Assembly: GCF_030272615.1 (NCBI RefSeq)
Contig: NC_081406.1
Span: 259,769,386-259,833,385 of the forward strand
DNA: 64,000 bases
Direction: 5' to 3'
DNA from: Cryptomeria japonica
Taxonomy: Eukaryota > Streptophyta > Pinopsida > Cupressales > Cupressaceae
This document shows, piece after piece, positions 1-11,515 of the stretch; within the stretch, counting starts at the first letter, position 1, and each line of letters begins with the position of its first letter. The notes beneath the pieces were generated by a model. The model was given only the letters and a program-made list of their open reading frames with translations, ran no database searches and had not been told where the DNA came from. A program made the translations under genes and the position numbers.

Positions 1-465
1 AGCATATTATACAATGTCTTATGCGTTAAGTAGAATCGTATCATGTTGTATTTAATTAAATCACACTAGTTATATGATTCTTAGACTTAATGCATATTTC
101 TTCCCTATCATCAATGTAGTACTTGATTAAATATTTTAATTAAGTCACACATGTATCAATTTAATCATGGAGCATTGAGAAATCAATCACATGGAAATTA
201 AATCCTGAACATACATGTACATCTACCAAATGTATTAGAAAATCCTAATAGGTAGCCCATGGCTCTCTCTTTCACAAGAAGAAGTAGCCAATTGTGTGAT
301 ACCTCTAGGCTCTTTCGTATTCCGTAATGTGTGTCAAAAGGTAGGATTAGGGCATGTTAACCTAGTCTCGCTTTTTCCCCTACACAGCTCCGAGGGAGGG
401 AGTTCATCATAGCCTTAGAGGGCTCCCTATGTACCAGTTTTGTATCATTTTTGTATGATGATGTA
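1..465. other. AT-rich stretch without a recognisable gene
   Basis: Short open frames here lack any domain I recognise and carry low-complexity residues. The stretch could be the far 3' part of E1 or the DNA it inserted into; I cannot tell which. Confidence 0.5.
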
Positions 466-1850
466 GACACCTGCGGGTGATTGTAGCCATATGATTTTGA
501 CATCATTGTATCATGACACTTTATATATATATATATATGAGATGATTCATCTTTGCGGAAGCTATATGTATGTGTACCTATGTGTTGAGATGTTCTTATG
601 TGATGCTTATGATATGGATGCAAATATGTATATGATGCAATGCAATATATGTTTTTGTTCTTTTATGTTTTATATGTGTATGCATGATGCAAATGTGAAT
701 GTATGTAATGCAGATGAATATGATAATGCAAATGTAAATTGTGCTAACAGGTGTTGTGTGCAGGATGTGATGCAGTTGTGATACCTATATGTATGTATGA
801 AATGCTTATATGTGGTAATGCAGGTGCAAACTACATGAAATGCAAATGTTTTTGGTGTGTCATTATACTCAGTCATGTGATAGCAGGCTACGCAGACTCG
901 AGAAGGACGATGGAAGTCAATCAAGAAAGCGGGATGAAAGATAGAAGATATGAACGTGAAAGAACTTCTTGTGCATTATCATCATTGAGCTTTATTATGG
1001 CAAGTAGGTTATGACAATCGAAGCATATGTTTGACCCAGAAAGTCATTGTACCTGTTTGCATGGAGATAAGACAGTCACAAACAAGGAATGCCCCAGTTC
1101 ACACTAGACTCACAGTGTCCTCATATCCTTGGACAAGTCATAGCATTACTAAAAGACAATCCACAGACAACAAATACAAATAGGTGATGATACCCCATCC
1201 TTGCCTTTCTAGTCAAAGACATCCTGAAGATAGAATCTCTAGTCAGAGACATCCTAGAAAAGCTAAAAGACATGTCACCAAAAAAGATGAAATCAAAAGA
1301 AAACCAAGACTCGATGCCAACATCCATTGTAGTCCTCAAGTTTAGTGTCTCTTGTCACTTGTATAAGTCTTATTTGATTGTGGTCACAATGTTTACTTTC
1401 ACAAAAAGGATAGATAGCACTGAACCATATGTTGTCTGAGTCTGTTGAAAGATTTGATTTTGTTGAAGCTCATTGTTGTTGCTGTCTCGTCTGAAATTGA
1501 CTGAATCCATGAAACCGATACTTTATTGTGGAGAAGATGAGACCTTATTGCGGATCTATGATGCAAATGTTGCTTTATTGCGGATTGTGTGCGGATAGAC
1601 TGAAGGAAGCTGGAAGAAACTGTACTCCTCGAAACATGTGATGTTCTCAGTTCCACACCCATCACTAGATGTAGGAATTGCCTTAGCCACAGATAGGATC
1701 TGATTTATTATGGATGGAAAGGGAGGTTTATTATGAATGGCTAACCAATCTTGGGTAGATCAATAACAAGCCATGATGGGAATGGGTAAGTTTATTATGA
1801 ACGAATATGTTGTGAGTGTGTGCGAAGTGAAAGGATGAAATTGGATCCCG
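466..1850. other. Unassigned repeat-derived DNA beginning with an LTR-like end
   Basis: TGTAGACACC at 466 resembles the 5' terminus of many plant LTRs, including the E4 LTR in this window (44053). No matching second end or target duplication was found. The interval holds a TA microsatellite and a run at about 600-850 rich in ATG, TGCA and AATG words. No coding domain is visible on either strand. Confidence 0.35.
522..538. repeat. (TA)n microsatellite
   Basis: Eight to nine uninterrupted TA dinucleotides. It is a short simple repeat with no associated gene. Confidence 0.85.
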
Positions 1851-2144
1851 AAGGAGGGAGGAGCAATGTCTCTACGCATGGTGCTGGTGACCCAGTTTTC
1901 ACCATGGTACTTGCCCAGGACGCCACCGAAGTGGTTTTCACCATTGGACGAAATTATTTCTCTTTAATTTTTTCAATTTTTTGATTTTTTCTGTGTCACA
2001 AGGTGCCTGTTTGCTAGGTTTTCACCAAGTAATGATTTTTTTTTGTTTTATAATTTTTTTTGTATTTTTGAAATTTTTTTGATTTTTTTGTATTTTTGAA
2101 TTTTTTGAGTTTTTTGTATTTTTGAATTAGGATATTTGAAAGAG
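1851..2144 (-). other. E1 3' untranslated region with poly-T/A tract
   Basis: This lies immediately downstream, on the minus strand, of the E1 integrase stop. It contains a strongly T-rich run on the plus strand at about 1965-2120. At 1890-1955 a GGTGAAAAC-like word appears twice on the minus strand. No polypurine tract or 3' LTR of E1 could be identified here or further left. Confidence 0.45.
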
Positions 2145-3225
2145 CTATGTGTAGAACCTGCGAAGGTGCATGCTATTGATAGGATCCTCCAAAGGTTCAC
2201 CTTCTGTAGTTGAGAGCTGATATGCCCCAGATCCATATACTGCTATAATGATGTAAGGACCAAGCCAATTTGGTTCGAACTTACCCTTCTTCTCTCTATC
2301 TTGCTAATTCTTGGGGTTTTCTCTGAGAACTAAGTCACCTACCTCAAATGTGTGAGGCTTGACTTTGTGATTGTAGCTGTGACTCATTCGTTGTTGGTAA
2401 GCCTTGAGATGATTAAAAGCAGTTTGTCTTCGTTCATCCAATAATTCCAGTTCTTGTAAGCGAGAGACCCTATAATCTTCATCACTGATGATGTTTTGCA
2501 AAGAGACTCGTAAAGAGGGTAACTCGAACTCAATAGGCAAGATGGCTTTAGTGCGATAGACAAGTGAATAAGGTGTAGCTCCTGTAGGTGTGCGAACACA
2601 TGTGCGATAGGCCCAAAGTGTAGGATTAAGTTGGATATGCCAATTACAGCCAGCGTCGTCAATTGTCTTCTTAAGGATTGTTAAGGATTGTTTTATTAGA
2701 TGCCTCAGCTTGGCCATTACCTTGGGGGTAATATGGTGTGGAGAAACGATGGGAAATATGGAAGCAGTCACAGAGTTCACGAACATCCTGATTTTTGAAG
2801 GGACACCCGTTATCAGTGATAATGGAAACAAGAATACCGTATCGGCAAATGATATAGTTAAGGATAAATGTAGCAATCTGTTTTCTAGTGACTTGTGTGA
2901 GAGGCACGACTTCAATCCATTTTGTGAAATACTCTATGGCAGTGATAATGAATTTATGACCATTAGAAGAAGGAGGGTGAATCTTGCCTATGAGATCGAG
3001 TCCCCATTGACAAAAGGGCCAAGGAGACGCAATTGGCTGTAATTCTTGTGTTGGTGCATGTATGAGGTCTCCATGAATTTGACATTGCTTACACTTCTTG
3101 ACAAACTGATATGAGTCCTTTTACATGTTGGGCCAGTAATATCCAGTCCTAATGAGTTTCTTGGCCAAGGTAGGACCACTAGCATGTGGACCACATATCC
3201 CTTCATGTACTTCACGTAATGCCAT
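2145..3225 (-). pseudogene. E1 integrase (broken)
   Basis: Integrase would insert the element cDNA into the host genome. Reading starts after a TAG at 3226-3228, where an in-frame Met follows. The zinc-binding HHCC pattern is visible (HEGICGPH then CKQC). The catalytic triad is readable: D in WGLDLIG, D in TDNG, and E in EASNK. The C-terminal core block FEPNWLGPY and the closing HLRRFY are present, with the stop at 2145-2147. In-frame stops occur after GYYWPNM and near 2305, and a frame change occurs near 2690. The catalytic residues survive while the frame does not, which fits decay after insertion. Confidence 0.85.
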
Positions 3226-4053
3226 CTAAGCTTCGTTGCTTTCTAAACATCTAAGAAGAGTGCCATCTAGACCTGGCCGGTATAGGATATTAGCTAAAAT
3301 GACATATCGAGAGGATTGGCGAATGAAGGTGCGGCGTTGGTTATTTGATAGATCAAGAGGTAGGGTATTGTCACGAAGGTATGTGAAGATGGAACCATAT
3401 AACTGGGATTCAGGACCGACAACACATATCATTTCATGAGGAGTGATCTCATATAACAGAACCAAAAGGTTATCCACCAAGAACTCATAGCAGGTCTCAT
3501 TTGGAGGTAGATCGATCAGTGAAGCAATTGTAGCCATGGCATCTGCAGCACGATTCTGCTCTCTTGGTATCTGCTCAAAATCTATCTTTGTGAAGTGTTG
3601 TTTCAGGTCATCCACCATTTGTTTGTAAGGCATTAATTTTTCATCTTTTTTTTGGTAATCATCAATTGTTTGATGGATGACAAGTTGAGAATCCCCAAAA
3701 ACATGAAGTTCTTGGATCTTCCACTGAACTGCAATCCGTAATCCAGTTGTTAATGCCTCATATTTTGCTATATTGTTAGTGTAAGGAAATGATAAGCGGT
3801 ATGATTTTGGTATAGAATCCCCTTGAGGAGTTATAAAGAGGATGCCAGCTCCTGCTCCATGTTGTGTGTATGAGCCATCAAAGTACAGTTGCCATGGCTT
3901 TACATGTGATATTGTTAAAATGGATTCATCTGGAAATTCTGAATTTAGAGGAACATTATCAATCATGGGGGCATCTGCTAATTGATTTGTGATGGCTTGT
4001 CCTTTTATTGCTTTTCTATCCACATACTCGATGTCAAATTCACTCAGGATCAT
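3226..4053 (-). CDS. E1 archaeal-type RNase H domain (second RNase H)
   Basis: This is an open frame of 275 codons within the pol region. The RNase H core is visible with all four acidic catalytic residues: D59 in YFDGS, E99 in KYEAL, D121 in FGDSQL and D171 in AADAMA. This domain follows the RT-linked RNase H, whose end is the EFDIEYVDRKAIKGQ segment at residues 5-19. Two RNases H in tandem before integrase are typical of the Tat branch. The enzyme would degrade the RNA strand of RNA-DNA hybrids during reverse transcription. Residues about 180-275 form the linker to integrase. It is a segment of a polyprotein rather than a free gene, and its Met is internal. Confidence 0.85.
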   Translation of the reverse strand: MILSEFDIEYVDRKAIKGQAITNQLADAPMIDNVPLNSEFPDESILTISHVKPWQLYFDGSYTQHGAGAGILFITPQGDSIPKSYRLSFPYTNNIAKYEALTTGLRIAVQWKIQELHVFGDSQLVIHQTIDDYQKKDEKLMPYKQMVDDLKQHFTKIDFEQIPREQNRAADAMATIASLIDLPPNETCYEFLVDNLLVLLYEITPHEMICVVGPESQLYGSIFTYLRDNTLPLDLSNNQRRTFIRQSSRYVILANILYRPGLDGTLLRCLESNEA

Positions 4054-4059
4054 TACCCA

Positions 4060-5240
4060 CTTGGCTAGTCACCCAGTAAGTGTTGCTTTGTTGAGAAGGT
4101 ATTTCAACGGATCTATCCTTACAATCAACTTAGTCTTATGAGTGAGCATATAATGTCATAATTTTTGTGAAGCAAAGACCACGATGAAACATGCACGTTC
4201 GATTGGTGTGTAGTTTAGCTCATATCCCACCAATGTGTGATTGATATAGTATACTGCCTTTTCCTTGCCCTCAACAATTTGTTGTGCTAGGAGTGCCCCC
4301 AGTGCTGTTGGAGTAGCTGAAATGTATAGTAATAGAGGCTGATCTGGAACTGGTGGCATCAAAACTGGCGGATTCAAAAGATAATCTTTGATTGTCTAAA
4401 AAGCCTGTTAACAGTTATCATCCCATTTGAATTTGATGTTTTTATGTAGCAGGTGCTGAAAAGGATTACATTTATCTACAAGTTGTGCTATGAATCTCCG
4501 TATAGACTAGAGTCTGCCTTGTAAGGATCGAAGTTGACTGATATTTCTGGGTGGTGGCATTTCCAAGATGGCCTTGACTTTTGCTAGATCGGCTTCGATT
4601 CCTCTTTTGGACACAATGAATCCTAGGAGGTTCCCGGAGGTTACTCCAAAGACACATTTCTTGGGGTTTAATCTTACTTTGTATTTTTCCAACCGATCAA
4701 AGATGACTGAAAGTATGTCCAAATGTGTATCTCTGTCTACTGATTTACCCAAGAGATCGTCAACATAATCTTCCACCATTACATGCATGAGATCATGAAA
4801 GATAGTAGTCATGGCTCTTTGATATGTAGCACCTGCATTTTTTAGCCCAAAGGGCATGACATTCCAACGGAAAGTTCCCCAAGGACAAGTGAATGATGTT
4901 TTGTGTTGATCCTCAGGTGCGATCCTAATTTATCAAAAAATCCATCCATCAATGATAACATTGCGTGACCTGCCGTGAGATCAATAATCAAGTCAATATT
5001 TGGTAATGGGAAGTCATCCTTTGGACAAGCTTTGTTGATGTCTCTGAAATCTATACATATTCTGATGTTGTGATCCGGTTTACTGATAGGTACTAAATTG
5101 GAGATCCATTCAGGATAATCAATTGGGCATATGAATTCGACATCCAATAATTTTTCCAGCTCTGCCTTGACTAGTAATGCCACTTGTGGATGCATTTTTC
5201 TTAATTTCTATTTCACTGGCTTTGCCCCCGGTTTGATTGT
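4060..5240 (-). pseudogene. E1 reverse transcriptase and RNase H (broken)
   Basis: RT fingers and palm are readable: PEWISNLVPI, then ICIDFRDINKACPKD, then SLMDGF in one frame (5195-4842). MPFGLKNAGATYQRAM and the catalytic YVDD box follow in another frame (4857-4507). An indel near 4935 shifts the frame just after SLMDGF; the expected downstream words continue in the adjacent frame. The connection domain and the first RNase H follow at 4377-4156 (LLLYISATPTALGALLAQ), with a stop before 4053. The protein would copy element RNA into DNA. Order and motifs make the assignment secure; the copy is dead. Confidence 0.88.
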
Positions 5241-5527
5241 TAAATGATGCATTACCAAATCTGGATCTTGTCCAGGCATATCAGCGTATGACCATGCAAA
5301 GTTGATTTGTCATTCTTTGAAGAAGCTTATGAATTTTGACCTTTCGGATTCTGTCAACGATTTAGCAAGGAATATGTTGTGTGGAACCTCTTCTGTACCA
5401 ATGTTTGTCTTGATAGTCTCCTCTACCAACATGGATGACTTTTCCTCATATGATGCTGGGAGAATGTCAAGCCTTCCATCTTCAGGTGCCTTAGAGAGGT
5501 TTTCGCCCTCAAATACGTCCTTTCTTT

Positions 5528-6004
5528 TTACTTTTTGGGGTCAGATAGAGCCACAATGTGGTTTTCGCCATAAGACCCTTGGTTTGTTCTTATTTTCACA
5601 TTTTTGCGGCTGGAAGGTCCAACACCCTCACCAAAATATGCCATGTTGTTGAGTTCTATAATGTATCCAACTTTATGGTCCCCAGGGGGAAGGTCGTCTC
5701 GTATGCCAAGATAGTCAATAATAGCTTCATCATTTTGGAATGTGTCAAACTGTGTTGGTCCTTCATGATCCCAGTCAATGAGTTGGTGGTGAACAAGGGG
5801 AAGGCCTTTAATGTCTTCGAAGTTAGTGGGACTAAGAGTGAGGATGCGGCTATATTCAGGTATGTCAAGGTAATCATCAAGGTCATTGATGGCACTCTCC
5901 TCATCAGTTTCGATCACGAGCGAATCCAAATTGTCATCACTAGTAGTGCATTCTGGGACAGGTGTTCTCATCCTATGTGATTTCAACCTAGAACCTTGAG
6001 ACAA
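5528..6004 (-). CDS. E1 protease-RT linker with conserved LIDW domain
   Basis: This 158-codon open frame lies between the protease/G-patch part and RT. It starts with an acidic region rich in D and E (residues about 20-55). It then has a block with the pattern HxLIDWxxEGPxQFDxFxNDEAI at residues about 74-98. The same pattern recurs in E4 at 41098-41415, so it is a conserved module of these polyproteins and not random. I do not know its biochemical role. It ends with a Ser/Lys-rich tail and a stop at 5528. The frame matches that of the protease ORF upstream. Confidence 0.6.
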   Translation of the reverse strand: MSQGSRLKSHRMRTPVPECTTSDDNLDSLVIETDEESAINDLDDYLDIPEYSRILTLSPTNFEDIKGLPLVHHQLIDWDHEGPTQFDTFQNDEAIIDYLGIRDDLPPGDHKVGYIIELNNMAYFGEGVGPSSRKNVKIRTNQGSYGENHIVALSDPKK

Positions 6005-6319
6005 AGATTGTGTGGCATCCTCATGGGTTGTTTCTTGACCAACTCTGAACTTTTTATAAAATTCCTCTTCTTTTGTGGGTTCATTTGGCTCTCTGAATGT
6101 CTCGGTGAGCTCGTAGTCATTGGAGGATTTGTCCGAACCCCATTCTCATTCATTGGAGTCTGTGGAATAGTGATCCTCTTGTTGAATTTTGGCAGCTTTG
6201 ATTTGTAATGCTTCCTCTGTCTTTTTAGTGTGAACCTTGGAAGTCAGAAAACCAAGTCCCTTTGAGCATTCCTTTTTGAAAGTCAATTCAGGTTGCAAAG
6301 GTTCAATGATGCCTTCCTT

Positions 6320-7282
6320 TCATAACCCAAGAGGGCTTTTTCCATCATACCCAAATTTTTGTAGAATCTTGAAGCCTTTGCCATATTTCTCACAGGGTAT
6401 ATTGATGTGATCTTGTGTGTCATCTTCAATGTCTTTGTAGAGAATTTTGTATAAGTCTTCCTCTTCCAGTTCACCCCATCTTTGAAAGGTAGTAGGGTCC
6501 CATTCGAGTACCATGATGGATACTTGCTTGTTAGGATGTGGCCTTCCATATTCTTTTGGAGAACTTATGACTTGTCGTAAGTACATGGTATAATTTAAAG
6601 TGTATTCTCCCATGCCTTTGTCCTGAAATTTGCCTTTAAGCTCACCTTGCTTTGATGTCGAGGGTTTCAATGACTCAGGATACATGTATGCCGAAGAAGG
6701 AACAGCTTCACGATTACTGGGAATGATGGTCTTAGTATGTGATCTCAGGTTATTGCAATATATGAATGGATTAGGATCACCATTAACTGTTACCTCGACT
6801 CCATTGTGAGGAAACTTAATGCATTGGTGATATGTCAATGGGACTGCCCTCATTTCATGAATCCAAGGACGTCCTAGCAATATATTATAAGTGAGATCTA
6901 GATCCAAGACTTGACAAACCACATCCTTTGTAACTGGTCCAATTCTTAGAGGTAAGGTGACTGTGCCCTTGGATGAGCGTTCTTCATCATCATATGCCTT
7001 GATGGTGATTTGATTTGTTGAATTTACAGCTTTATCAGAATATCCTATTTGTTTAATGGTGCTCAATGTACAAATGTTTAGACCAGCTCCTCCATCTATC
7101 AGGACTCGCTTTATTCTATGTTTGTGTATGAAGGCTTCAACATGTAGTGGTGCATTATGTGGCTGACTTACGAAGGCGTCGTCGGCTTCTGTGAATGTAA
7201 GGGAATGTGGTATGGAAAGGTATCCCACAATGGCTTGAAACTGGTCCACGTTTAGATCAGTAGAAACAGTAGTGTCTCTCAA
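6320..7282 (-). CDS. E1 aspartic protease with C-terminal G-patch remnant
   Basis: This is an open frame of 320 codons. The retropepsin active site reads VLIDGGAG (catalytic D63; DGGA rather than the common DSGA or DTGA). The conserved YNILLGRPW block is at residues 132-140, and a YHQCIKFP strand follows. The protease would cut the gag-pol polyprotein. The last residues (about 298-320) read GKGFKILQKFGYDG then PLGL, which is the G-patch signature. The G-patch motif runs on for a few residues past the TAG stop at 6320. G-patch domains bind RNA and occur next to the protease in some retroviruses. The Met used here is internal to the polyprotein. Confidence 0.82.
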   Translation of the reverse strand: MRDTTVSTDLNVDQFQAIVGYLSIPHSLTFTEADDAFVSQPHNAPLHVEAFIHKHRIKRVLIDGGAGLNICTLSTIKQIGYSDKAVNSTNQITIKAYDDEERSSKGTVTLPLRIGPVTKDVVCQVLDLDLTYNILLGRPWIHEMRAVPLTYHQCIKFPHNGVEVTVNGDPNPFIYCNNLRSHTKTIIPSNREAVPSSAYMYPESLKPSTSKQGELKGKFQDKGMGEYTLNYTMYLRQVISSPKEYGRPHPNKQVSIMVLEWDPTTFQRWGELEEEDLYKILYKDIEDDTQDHINIPCEKYGKGFKILQKFGYDGKSPLGL

Positions 7283-7363
7283 GATTTTGTCAAGAATAAC
7301 TTTATGAGCGGGGGATATGCGTAAGAGCTCAAGTATGGAGATGAGTGCGGGTGTCTTCCCTAA

Positions 7364-7984
7364 CTATTCTACAAGGTCATATTTAGGTTTGGTTGATGAA
7401 GAAGTGGTATTTTTAGTGGAGGCACCTTGCAAAGTGATTTTACCTCGACGAGTTGTAACATGACATTTAGAGGTAGGTTCAGAAGAAGATCCAACACCTC
7501 TTAGGACAATCTTGGGTCGCTGGGTAGAACTCTCAAGAGTTTTGTCCTTGATGATAATAGTAGAGACATGATTGTCCATCAAGATGTGATTGATAGTTGA
7601 ATCATAGTTGTAAGGTGCTCTAGTATAGTTGGCTTGATCATCTATGACTTTAGGTTTTCCCTTGTCATGCTTTGGGAAGGGCTCCTTAAACATCTCATGT
7701 TCTTGATTGGATGAGTGTCCCTCAATCTCAATGTCACCTCTATCAATGAGGTCTTGTACGATGTTCTTCAGTCGATGACAATTTCCTATTTTATGACCCT
7801 TGCTCTTATGAAACTCACAATACTCATCATCATTCCACCAATTCGGTTTAACCTTTGGTTCATAAGGAGGAAAATCCAGAATTGTGATTACCTTGTTCGC
7901 CACTAGCTTTTTGAAGACTGACTCAAGTGGTTCTCCCAATGGAGTGTACTTCCTTCGTGATCTAGAAGTTGTTTGAGTATTCAC
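7364..7984 (-). CDS. E1 gag C-terminal part with CCHC-like zinc knuckle
   Basis: This is an open frame of 206 codons. A knuckle of the form CX2HX4HX4C is visible at about residues 56-69 (YCEFHKSKGHKIGNC), followed by HRLKNIVQDLIDRGDI. This arrangement is typical of Tat-type gag and should bind the element RNA in the particle. The rest is Ser/Thr- and Lys-rich and leads toward the protease. A stop at 7364 separates it from the protease frame, which is in the same phase, so the two were once continuous. Confidence 0.78.
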   Translation of the reverse strand: MNTQTTSRSRRKYTPLGEPLESVFKKLVANKVITILDFPPYEPKVKPNWWNDDEYCEFHKSKGHKIGNCHRLKNIVQDLIDRGDIEIEGHSSNQEHEMFKEPFPKHDKGKPKVIDDQANYTRAPYNYDSTINHILMDNHVSTIIIKDKTLESSTQRPKIVLRGVGSSSEPTSKCHVTTRRGKITLQGASTKNTTSSSTKPKYDLVE

Positions 7985-8026
7985 TTGATTGTTTGTAGAG
8001 CTTGATCTGGAAAAAATGAATTTGGG

Positions 8027-9658
8027 TCACACTATATTAGCATCAACAATGCCATCATTGACTGTGTTCTTATTTTTATTCCAAAATCTTGGCTTGTCTT
8101 TTCCTTTAAAGTCATCTTTGTTTTCCTTGAATATCTTAATGACTCCTTGCTCAATTAGGACCTTTTCTATTGCTAAGCCTTTTTCAATGACATCCTTGAA
8201 GGTGGACAAACAAGCTTTCCTTAGATCATAGCTAATGTCTTTGTTAACGTTTTGTGTGAACATCTCTACCATTTGTTTTTGTGAAATTTCACAAGAGCAT
8301 CTGCTAGCTAGATTCCTCCATCTTTGTAAAAATGATGCAAAAGACTCCCTCTTTTTGCTTGGTGTTGCATAAAGTAGTGACTGATGTGTCTGTCTCTATA
8401 TTGTAGGAGAAATGTTGAATAAATGCCTCTGCTAAGTCACCCCATGACTTAATACCAGGTGGGAGTTGGGAGAACCTTTCCATAGCTTGATCGCCTAAGC
8501 TTTGTGGGAATAATCTCATCAAATATGTCTCTTCTACTGCTACCTCAATGCAAGCTATGAAAAACTGTCTTATGTGTGCCTTAGGATCCCCTTTTCCTCT
8601 ATACTTATCAAATTTAGGCATCACAAAGTGTGTAGGAAATGGAGGCATTGGAATGCTCTTGTCGAATGGATAAGGACATATGTCTCTCATTGTGTATGTT
8701 GGCTTTGGTGTATTTATGTCCTCCACTTTCTTTTGTAAGTCCCTGATTTGTTGTTCCAAATTGCTCTTAGGTGGAGATCGACTTCTTGGACCATACCCCA
8801 TGTTTGAGGCACCAATTTGAGGAGGAGAATGTTGCATATATGGATGATATTGATCATACACATGTTCATATGGAGGGGGTCTATAGTGATGCTGCATATA
8901 TGTAGTACTTGGTATAGAATGATGTTGAGGAACATCATATATATTTTGTGCATGTATACCATACTCTACAGGCATGTCATGTTCTATTGTGTTGCCCCCA
9001 AATTTGACACAGGGTTTCTTTGTGTCCAAATTTTGAGCATGCCTTTGAATATCCAATTGTTTTGGTTGATCCGTAGCTTGAGTATGTGATTGAGCATATC
9101 TGTCTGCATAAGACTTCCATAATGGTCTACGAAGGTGAGTATCATATGCTTGACCATGTGTATGTGGGACCTCTGGTTTTTGAAGCAAAGATGATGGTGA
9201 TTCAGGTACCATATATGGTCCTCTATTTCCTCCACTATTAGGTCTCCTTTGATCCATATTGGAGTGAGTTTGTTGTAAAGGTCGATTTTCCATTATTTGA
9301 GACATGTCAAAATCATGAGGTATCTTGGCTCCACTTTGTGCCATCATTTTAAGAAGTATTGTCTATCCCTCCTCATTATTTCCTCAACCAACTGATTGAA
9401 ATGGGGATTCATAATGGATTCTTCCACATCTGCTGAATGTATTGAAAAATTGTCCATATTGTCATTGTGTGTAACATTGTTGTTTGTAGTGTCCGTGTTC
9501 TCAACATTTGGAATGTTTCTATAGACATCCATGTCAAGCAATGTAGTGTGATCAATATTGAAAAATATATCGTTCTCATACTGATAAGAACTCATGTTTG
9601 CGGACTCTTGAGCCTCTTTAGTTTCTCTCCTAGATTTTTGAAGACGAGTTTCAACCAT
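8027..9658 (-). pseudogene. E1 gag N-terminal and capsid part (frameshifted)
   Basis: Translation would begin at the Met at 9658 (MVETRLQKSRRETKEAQES). It runs 104 codons to a frame change at about 9345 and continues as a 347-codon frame (9347-8304) rich in Pro, Gln, His and Tyr. A classic retrotransposon gag core follows: FPTHFVMPKFDKYRGKGDP, SLGDQAMERFSQLPPGIKSW, and AEAFIQHFSYN. After a further break, NVNKDISYDLRKA follows at 8272-8027. Gag forms the virus-like particle that packages element RNA. The gag start is about 2.2 kb downstream of the primer site. Confidence 0.8.
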
Positions 9659-10149
9659 GAACTAGGTATTGACCAAGATGTGTGAGACTAGATGAAAATG
9701 GAAAAATTATGGGAGACCAAGAGTTGGATGGAGTGTAAATGAGTCTGAGGTGTACTTGCAATGTCCAAAGTGCAAGACCAAGTATGTATGTAGTAGAGTA
9801 GGTGTGACTTCCAAAGAGAGGATAGTTTCTCTTGATGAGGTAAGTTGACCTTGACTCTAAGTAAGACCAAATGAGACCCAAAGGTAAGAAACCTTGATGA
9901 GGGACCACTTAGCAAAGTGTTGTTGTATGTAGTGTGTTGACAAAGTATGATGAGGACAAGAAAGTGACCTTTTGACTCAAGTTTAGACAAGTGTGAATGT
10001 AAAGCAAGATGTGAAGCAATGATGGACTGTGTGAGACCCAAAGATAGGTTGAATGCTAAATGAAACCTGGAGAAACAACCTAGGAAGCTCAAGAATTCCA
10101 AAACTGACTGTGTTTGTTTGCTGGATTGTAAAATTTTTTGCAATTCTGA

Positions 10150-10300
10150 ACACAGATGTGCCTGTATACTTCACAGACGTGGCTCTGATCAACATAGATG
10201 CGCTACTTAGATTTTTTTGAAATGCACTATTGATTTTGGGTGCACAGACGTGATTATGCCCTTCACAGATGCGGTTATACGGCACAAACGCGTTTCTATA
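10150..10300. repeat. Imperfect CACAGAYGYG repeats, cluster 1
   Basis: About six copies of a word close to CACAGACGTG or CACAGATGCG, spaced roughly 20-30 bp apart, lie in the E1 leader. Variants include CACAAACGCG. A second, denser cluster lies at 11516-11780. Confidence 0.65.
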
Positions 10301-10582
10301 AAATTTGTGCAATTTTTTCCAATCTGTGAAGTCATTTTGTTGTGACCAAATCTGACTATTTGACTATTTTTTTTCTTGACAAGAGGACACAATGTTGATG
10401 AGGACTCAATGTTTGCAAGTGTCTAGACTCAAAATGACTCCAAGAAAAGTGTGTTGTTTGATGTAAAATTGTTTTGCGTACACTTGAAGACACAAAAGAC
10501 ACAATGTTTTGCTGTTTGGTCTTGAATGTTTGAATGTTTAAAATAAGTCAAGCACAATTCTTATGGCTGGCCAAGATAATAG

Positions 10583-10925
10583 TTGTTGATCCCACATAGG
10601 GTTTTACCCCCGAGGCTACGCTATTCAGAGTGGATACTTAGATGCTTGACCTCACTGGCTCCACCCTCGACACTCACTTCTCAGGTCAGCCAAGCATCAG
10701 TCCCCATGAAAACTCCCCATGGTGAACTTTGTATCTCTACTAAGAACCGTATGTGTGTGGGCCGCTACCAGAAGTCCGACCTCCTGCCCCAACAAATAGA
10801 AGGATTTGGGCTTCTAAAACAAAAAGGTGCTAGTAAGGGCATCCGCTCGTGTGGCCATACATGCGGCACTTTCAGCTCTGTAAATACAGAAGGCTCCCAG
10901 CCGGTAGGGGTTATGCCCTACAAAT
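10583..10925. other. GC-richer block in the E1 leader
   Basis: This block is less AT-rich than its surroundings. It is open on the plus strand for 114 codons, but the product is low in any recognisable domain and runs antisense to the element. I read it as a leader segment, possibly structured RNA, not a gene. Confidence 0.4.
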
Positions 10926-11515
10926 GATCAAATAAATTTGATCAAACAGGTTTATGGGGAGACATAGTGTCGGTATGAACTAATCAGCACACGTTATTCA
11001 TAGTTTTCACCATGAATACATTTGTTTATAGTGGTTCGGAAGAGGTGGGTTTTCCTCGCTATCACTTGGGTCGTTCTCTTCTCACTAGTAGTCCTAATGA
11101 CCACACGGGAAGATAGGCCCTCTAAAGATTAAACAAAAAGAGCCTATTTCTCAAGACACAAAAGACAATGATTCAATTTTAGTACACCAATGGAAGTGTT
11201 TGCTAGTCTATGAAAACAAGGCACACAATAAAAATCCAAAAACCCTTGCCAAGGACCTGCAACAAAAGGTTGTTAGTAGTTTGGATTGTATCAAATAATC
11301 ACCCCTTCCTGCAAGCACACAAGTTAGGTAAATTTTAAACCCAAAAGACTTTATGAAAATAGGGGCCTTCAACCAAACGTTTTGCTTTCAAGACAAGCTG
11401 CACCAATTTTGTTAGCTAGATCTGAAAATGTTAGTGCAAAATAAACCAGATCTGAAACCCAAAATGCGAAATTGGAATTGAATGAATAAACTTCACAAAT
11501 TTGAAAACTGCTAAA

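Noticed and set aside
1-2144. 3' LTR of E1
   Set aside because: I looked for the terminal words of the 5' LTR (GAGTGTCTA and TGTGTATGG) and found no match. The TGTAGACACC at 466 is in the opposite orientation to what E1 needs.
2710-3042. 110-codon plus-strand ORF
   Set aside because: It is the shadow of the E1 integrase on the other strand.
10583-10927. 114-codon plus-strand ORF as a gene
   Set aside because: It is antisense to E1, lies within its leader and has no domain.
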